Source: Vespula vulgaris
Lineage: Eukaryota > Arthropoda > Insecta > Hymenoptera > Vespidae
Assembly: GCF_905475345.1 (NCBI RefSeq)
Contig: NC_066603.1
Coordinates: 4,432,001-4,496,000, forward strand
Reading direction: 5' to 3'
Length of the DNA: 64,000 bases
In this document: positions 60,338 to 64,000 of the stretch, one piece after another
How the letters are laid out: each line of letters starts with the position of its first letter
Position numbering within the stretch: the stretch's first letter is position 1
Position numbers and translations under genes: made by a program
The notes under the pieces: generated by a model
Databases searched by the model: none
The model's input: only the letters and a program-made list of their open reading frames with translations
What the model was told of the DNA's origin: nothing

Positions 60338-61276
60338 AAGGGTAAACGAATCGAGAATTTGAATGAAACAAAGAACGATATCGAGTTTAAATTGAAAAGA
60401 AACTTTGTTAGCTCTTAACAAAAGGCATTCGATAAGGAAGCATTAGCCGTCCAAAGTACAATTATATCAAAGACCTATTCAAATGAAAGACGATTACATA
60501 GGTATCCTATTATGATACCTTATACTTCTTATTATTCATATAAAAGAAAAGAAGAAGAAAAAAAACAGTTAAGAAGATTAAGAAAGAAATTTCATGTTTA
60601 TTTCCCAATATCTTCAATTATGATTGATTTCTAAATACAATAAGGATAATAATAACAATAATAACAACAACAATAATATGAAGAAGAAGAAGAAGAAGAA
60701 TAAAGTATCTTGGTATATTCAATTTTGCTTTCTTGTTCTTATGTAGTATATGTATCTAGTACAATGTAAATTTTAATGTGGGATTTCATTTAAACGTGTC
60801 ATTTAATGCGTATTATGATTAATATGTATTATTCATACACATATGAATGTATGTATATTTAAATGAATATAGAATTTATACCTCGTTGACAAATTAAATT
60901 TACAATATTGAAATAAGGGTGTCACGATCAGGTACACGCATCACGTTCGATCGTCGACGATCTTTCTATATATAAAATATATCGATACCAAACGATATTA
61001 CATTTGTTAAAATGCATATACGTATTACGTACATACGCGTACACGTGCATACAGAAAAATTAAGAATAAAATAGCAAAATACAGCGAGAAAGAGAGAGAG
61101 AGAGATGAAAGTTCATTGTTTTCGAGGAAGGACGTCTGTCCTAACGAACGAAGTTTTCGATGAGGTCTCGTATTTTTCTATTCTTGTTGCTTTCTTTTCT
61201 TTTTTTGATTTTGATTAATTAACTAATTAAATTATAAAAATTTAAATATATATATATATATATATAATATTATTAC
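59208..61276 (+). repeat. Macrosatellite unit 12 (trimer position a)
   Basis: It has 2069 bp and shares the ACACCTACACACTCATAC signature with unit 7. (GA) tract at about 60275-60332, palindrome at 60949-60962. Confidence 0.9.
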
Positions 61277-62340
61277 CCTGAAAGAAAAAGAGAATGTTTA
61301 TAGCATTTACTAGCGGGCGTATACAAAGCAAATCTTATTACAATGTTTATATGTTTCTATATAAGCCGAAGTATCTAAATACACCTTATCTTATTTACTT
61401 TTGGTCGAATATCGTATGAGATCAGTCTTTCGGCAACCACCGAGTTGAAAACTTGAAAGATCCCGTATAAACATACGTTTGTAAATAGATAGATATGTAT
61501 ATATGTACATATGTACATAACTAGACACAATATACACACCCACGCACTCATACACAAAGTATATAGTAGTCTTTCTCTTGGGTATTGTTTGAGATTTTAT
61601 TATATTGTATAGACAGTAACGAGCAACCTTTGTCCTGCAATGAGCCAAAATTAAATATCTGATATTGTTATTGATAGAATTCATTATGAACTAAAAATGC
61701 TTATATTGATTAAAAAAGGAATTAATGCTTGATAGAAAAAGAAAAAATTACACATTATTGAAGGGTATTTGTTATTTTCGGCATGAATTTACAATGAAAT
61801 GTTTTCTATAATTCCATTGATTTTTTATTAGCAATACTTTTAATGTGTACGCATAAATGTATGTATATATATTTTTGTAATGGAACAAAATCTATTAGTT
61901 GTTTATTTTTAATTAGATATATGATTCTACTTCTCGTTAATAAACTTTACATTATTATATTGGAGGATACATTGGAAGATATTGAAATAAACTCTAATAC
62001 AATCTTTTATTCGTTTGTCGTTGAAGTTACGAGTTTTGATAAATGATATCGATACTTCGGTTAATAGTTAAAATGCGTTTCAACTGGCCGTAGATAACAA
62101 AGCTCTTCACAAATGTATCAACGTAAGATGTAATACCAGTGATTAAGAAATTCACTAATTATAGTCGACTATTGTCATTTTTCGATGCAAGATGTAAGTC
62201 GTATTTGCATTGATACGCAGATGAATACGTATATGATAATGTTTTTTTATAAACCCTGAGTTACTCATTTCTGATACAGATTCAGATATATACAGATATA
62301 TATATGTATTATATATTATATATAATATGTATATATATAT

Positions 62341-62438
<98 letters not shown>

Positions 62439-63354
62439 AGAAAGGGTAAACGAATCGAGAATTTGAATGAAACAAAGAACGATATCGAGATTAAATTGAA
62501 AAGAAACTTTGTTAGCTCTTGACAAAAAAGGCATTCGATAAGGAAGCATTAGCCGTCCAAAGTACAATTATATCAAAGACCTATTCAAATGAAAGAAGAT
62601 TATATATGTATCTGATTATGATACCTTATATTTCTTATTATTCATATAAAAGAAAAGGAAAAGGAAAAAAAAAAACAGTTATGAGGAATGAGAAAGAAAT
62701 CTCATGTTTATTTCCCAATATCTTCAATTATGATTGATTTATAAAGACAATAAGAATAATAATAACAATAATAATAACAACAATAATATGAAAAAGAAGA
62801 AGAAGAATAAAGTATCTTGGTATATTCAATTTTGCTTTCTTGTTCTTATGTGGTATATGTAGCTAGTACAATGTAAATTTTAATGTGGGATTTCAATTAA
62901 ACGTCATTTAATGCGTATTATTATTAATATGCATTATTCATACACATATGAATGTATATATATTTAAATGAATATCGAATTTATACCTCGTTGAAAAATT
63001 AAATTTACAATATTGAAATAAGGGTGTCACGATCAGGTACACGCATCACGATCGATCGTCGACGATCTTTCTATATATAAAATATATCGATACCAAACGA
63101 TATTACATTTGTTAAAAGGCATATACGTATTACGTACATACGCGTACACGTGCATACAGAAAAATTAAGAATAAAATAGCAAAATACAGCGAGAAAGAGA
63201 GAGAGAGAGATGAAAGTTCATTGTTTTCGAGGAAGAACGTCTGTCCTAACGAACGAAGTTTTCGATGAGGTCTCGTATTATTCTATTCCTGTTGCTTTCA
63301 TATCTTTTTTTGATTTTGATTAATTAACTAATTAAATTATAAAAATTTAAATAT

Positions 63355-63391
<37 letters not shown>

Positions 63392-63401
63392 ATATTATTA
63401 C
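61277..63401 (+). repeat. Macrosatellite unit 13 (trimer position b)
   Basis: It has 2125 bp, the longest unit, because its (GA) tract at about 62342-62431 is expanded. It is otherwise almost identical to units 8 and 10. Palindrome at 63054-63067. Confidence 0.9.
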
Positions 63402-64000
63402 CCTGAAAGAAAAAGAGAATGTTTATAGCATTTACTAGCGGGCGTATACAAAGCAAATCTTATTACAATGTTTATATGTTTCTATATAAGCCGAAGTATC
63501 TAAATACACCTTATCTTATTTACTTTTGGTCGAATGTCCTATGATATCAGTCTTTCCGCAACCACAGAGGTGGAATGTTGGAAGATCCCATATAAACATA
63601 CGTTTGTAAATAGATACATATGTATATATGTACATATGTACATAACTAGATACATAATATACACACCCACACACACATACACAAAGTATATAGTAGTCTT
63701 TTTCTTGGGTATTGCTTGAGATTTTCTTATATTGTATGGACAGTAACGAACAACCTTTTTTCTGCAATGAGCCAAAATTAAATATCTGATATTGTTATTG
63801 ATACATTATGAACTAAAAATGTTTAAATTGATTAAAAAGTAATTAATACTTGGTAGAAAGAGAAAAAATTACAAATTATTGAAGGGTATTTGTTATTTTC
63901 TGCATCAATTTACAATGAAATGTTTTCTATAATTCCATTGATTTTTTATTAGCAATACTTTTAATGTGTACGGATAAATGTATGTATATATATTTTTGTA
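63402..64000 (+). repeat. Macrosatellite unit 14 (position c), cut by the window end
   Basis: The first 599 bp match unit 11, including GTCCTATGATATCAGTC and GTGTACGGATAAATG. The array therefore continues beyond the window. Confidence 0.9.

Larger units (their letters stand above)
37530..64000 (+). repeat. Macrosatellite array of ~2.06-kb units, continuing past the window
   Basis: Units are counted from CCTGAAAGAAAAAGAGAATG (ACTGAA in two units). They start at 37591, 39634, 41163, 43207, 44726, 46788, 48883, 50928, 52990, 55070, 57148, 59208, 61277 and 63402. Lengths are 2043, 1529, 2044, 1519, 2062, 2095, 2045, 2062, 2080, 2078, 2060, 2069 and 2125, plus a partial last unit. The order within a unit is a fixed core, CA/TA-rich part, AATACTTTTAATGTGTACGC region, TA run, (GA)n, (GAA)n preceded by AATAATAACAATAATAAC, the CpG-rich palindromic core, TTTTGATTTTGATTAATTAA, and a (TA)n spacer. 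No unit has a frame that looks selected. Confidence 0.95.

Noticed and set aside
37530..64000. Ribosomal DNA spacer or telomere repeat as identity of the macrosatellite
   Set aside because: No rRNA gene piece, promoter-like transition or TTAGG-type telomere repeat was seen in or beside it.

Overview
This window is intergenic or heterochromatin-like eukaryotic DNA. It is strongly AT-rich, full of microsatellites, and has no long open reading frame outside low-complexity sequence. There is no operon structure and no recognisable rRNA, tRNA or CRISPR. AT-rich background without obvious CpG loss, a TTAA-inserting piggyBac-type relic and mariner relics suggest an insect. A hymenopteran (bee-like) genome is my best guess, but this is inference. 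I see no gene that I would call intact and functional with confidence.

Layout, left to right. (1) 1-2162 is one arm of an old inverted duplication whose partner is about 18985-19830. Both arms keep a related open frame (1854-2162 on +, 19092-19358 on -). (2) 2163-7531 is a degenerate tandem satellite with a monomer of about 146 bp. A 1508-bp piggyBac-type relic is inserted in it with perfect TTAA duplications (3393-4908). (3) 7532-31935 is a mosaic of related blocks in alternating orientation. F1 (7532-14720, +) is followed by R1 (14725-16310, inverted), F2 (20834-about 26660, +), R2 (27548-29100, inverted) and F3 (30425-31935, +). A further block, S, is at 17170-18612 and is inverted at 29100-30425. 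Every arm ends in a decayed mariner transposase fragment. Three arms carry a TTAA-flanked MITE and a purine-rich tract. The region between arms carries exon-like modules of about 725 bp with a recurrent HQTL-type motif and GTTAGT splice-donor-like sites. One 224-bp piece is identical between F1 and F2 although its flanks have diverged clearly. (4) 31936-37540 is AT-rich sequence with TA microsatellites and a CG-containing minisatellite flanked by about 105-bp direct repeats (36200-36857). (5) About 37530-64000 is a macrosatellite of about 2.06-kb units, 13 complete or internally deleted plus one cut by the window edge. It has a visible higher-order structure: a 3.56-kb dimer duplicated at the left, and a trimer a-b-c at the right with one hybrid unit that looks like an unequal crossover. 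All 13 complete units keep the 14-bp palindrome site, 12 of them perfectly.

What works together here is repeat biology rather than a pathway: transposon insertion, inverted segmental duplication, satellite expansion and array homogenisation. The items most worth a second look are the 224-bp identical block (8787-9010 = 22062-22285), the exon-like tandem modules (12773-14642 and 25998-26920), and the macrosatellite with its conserved CpG-rich palindromic core.
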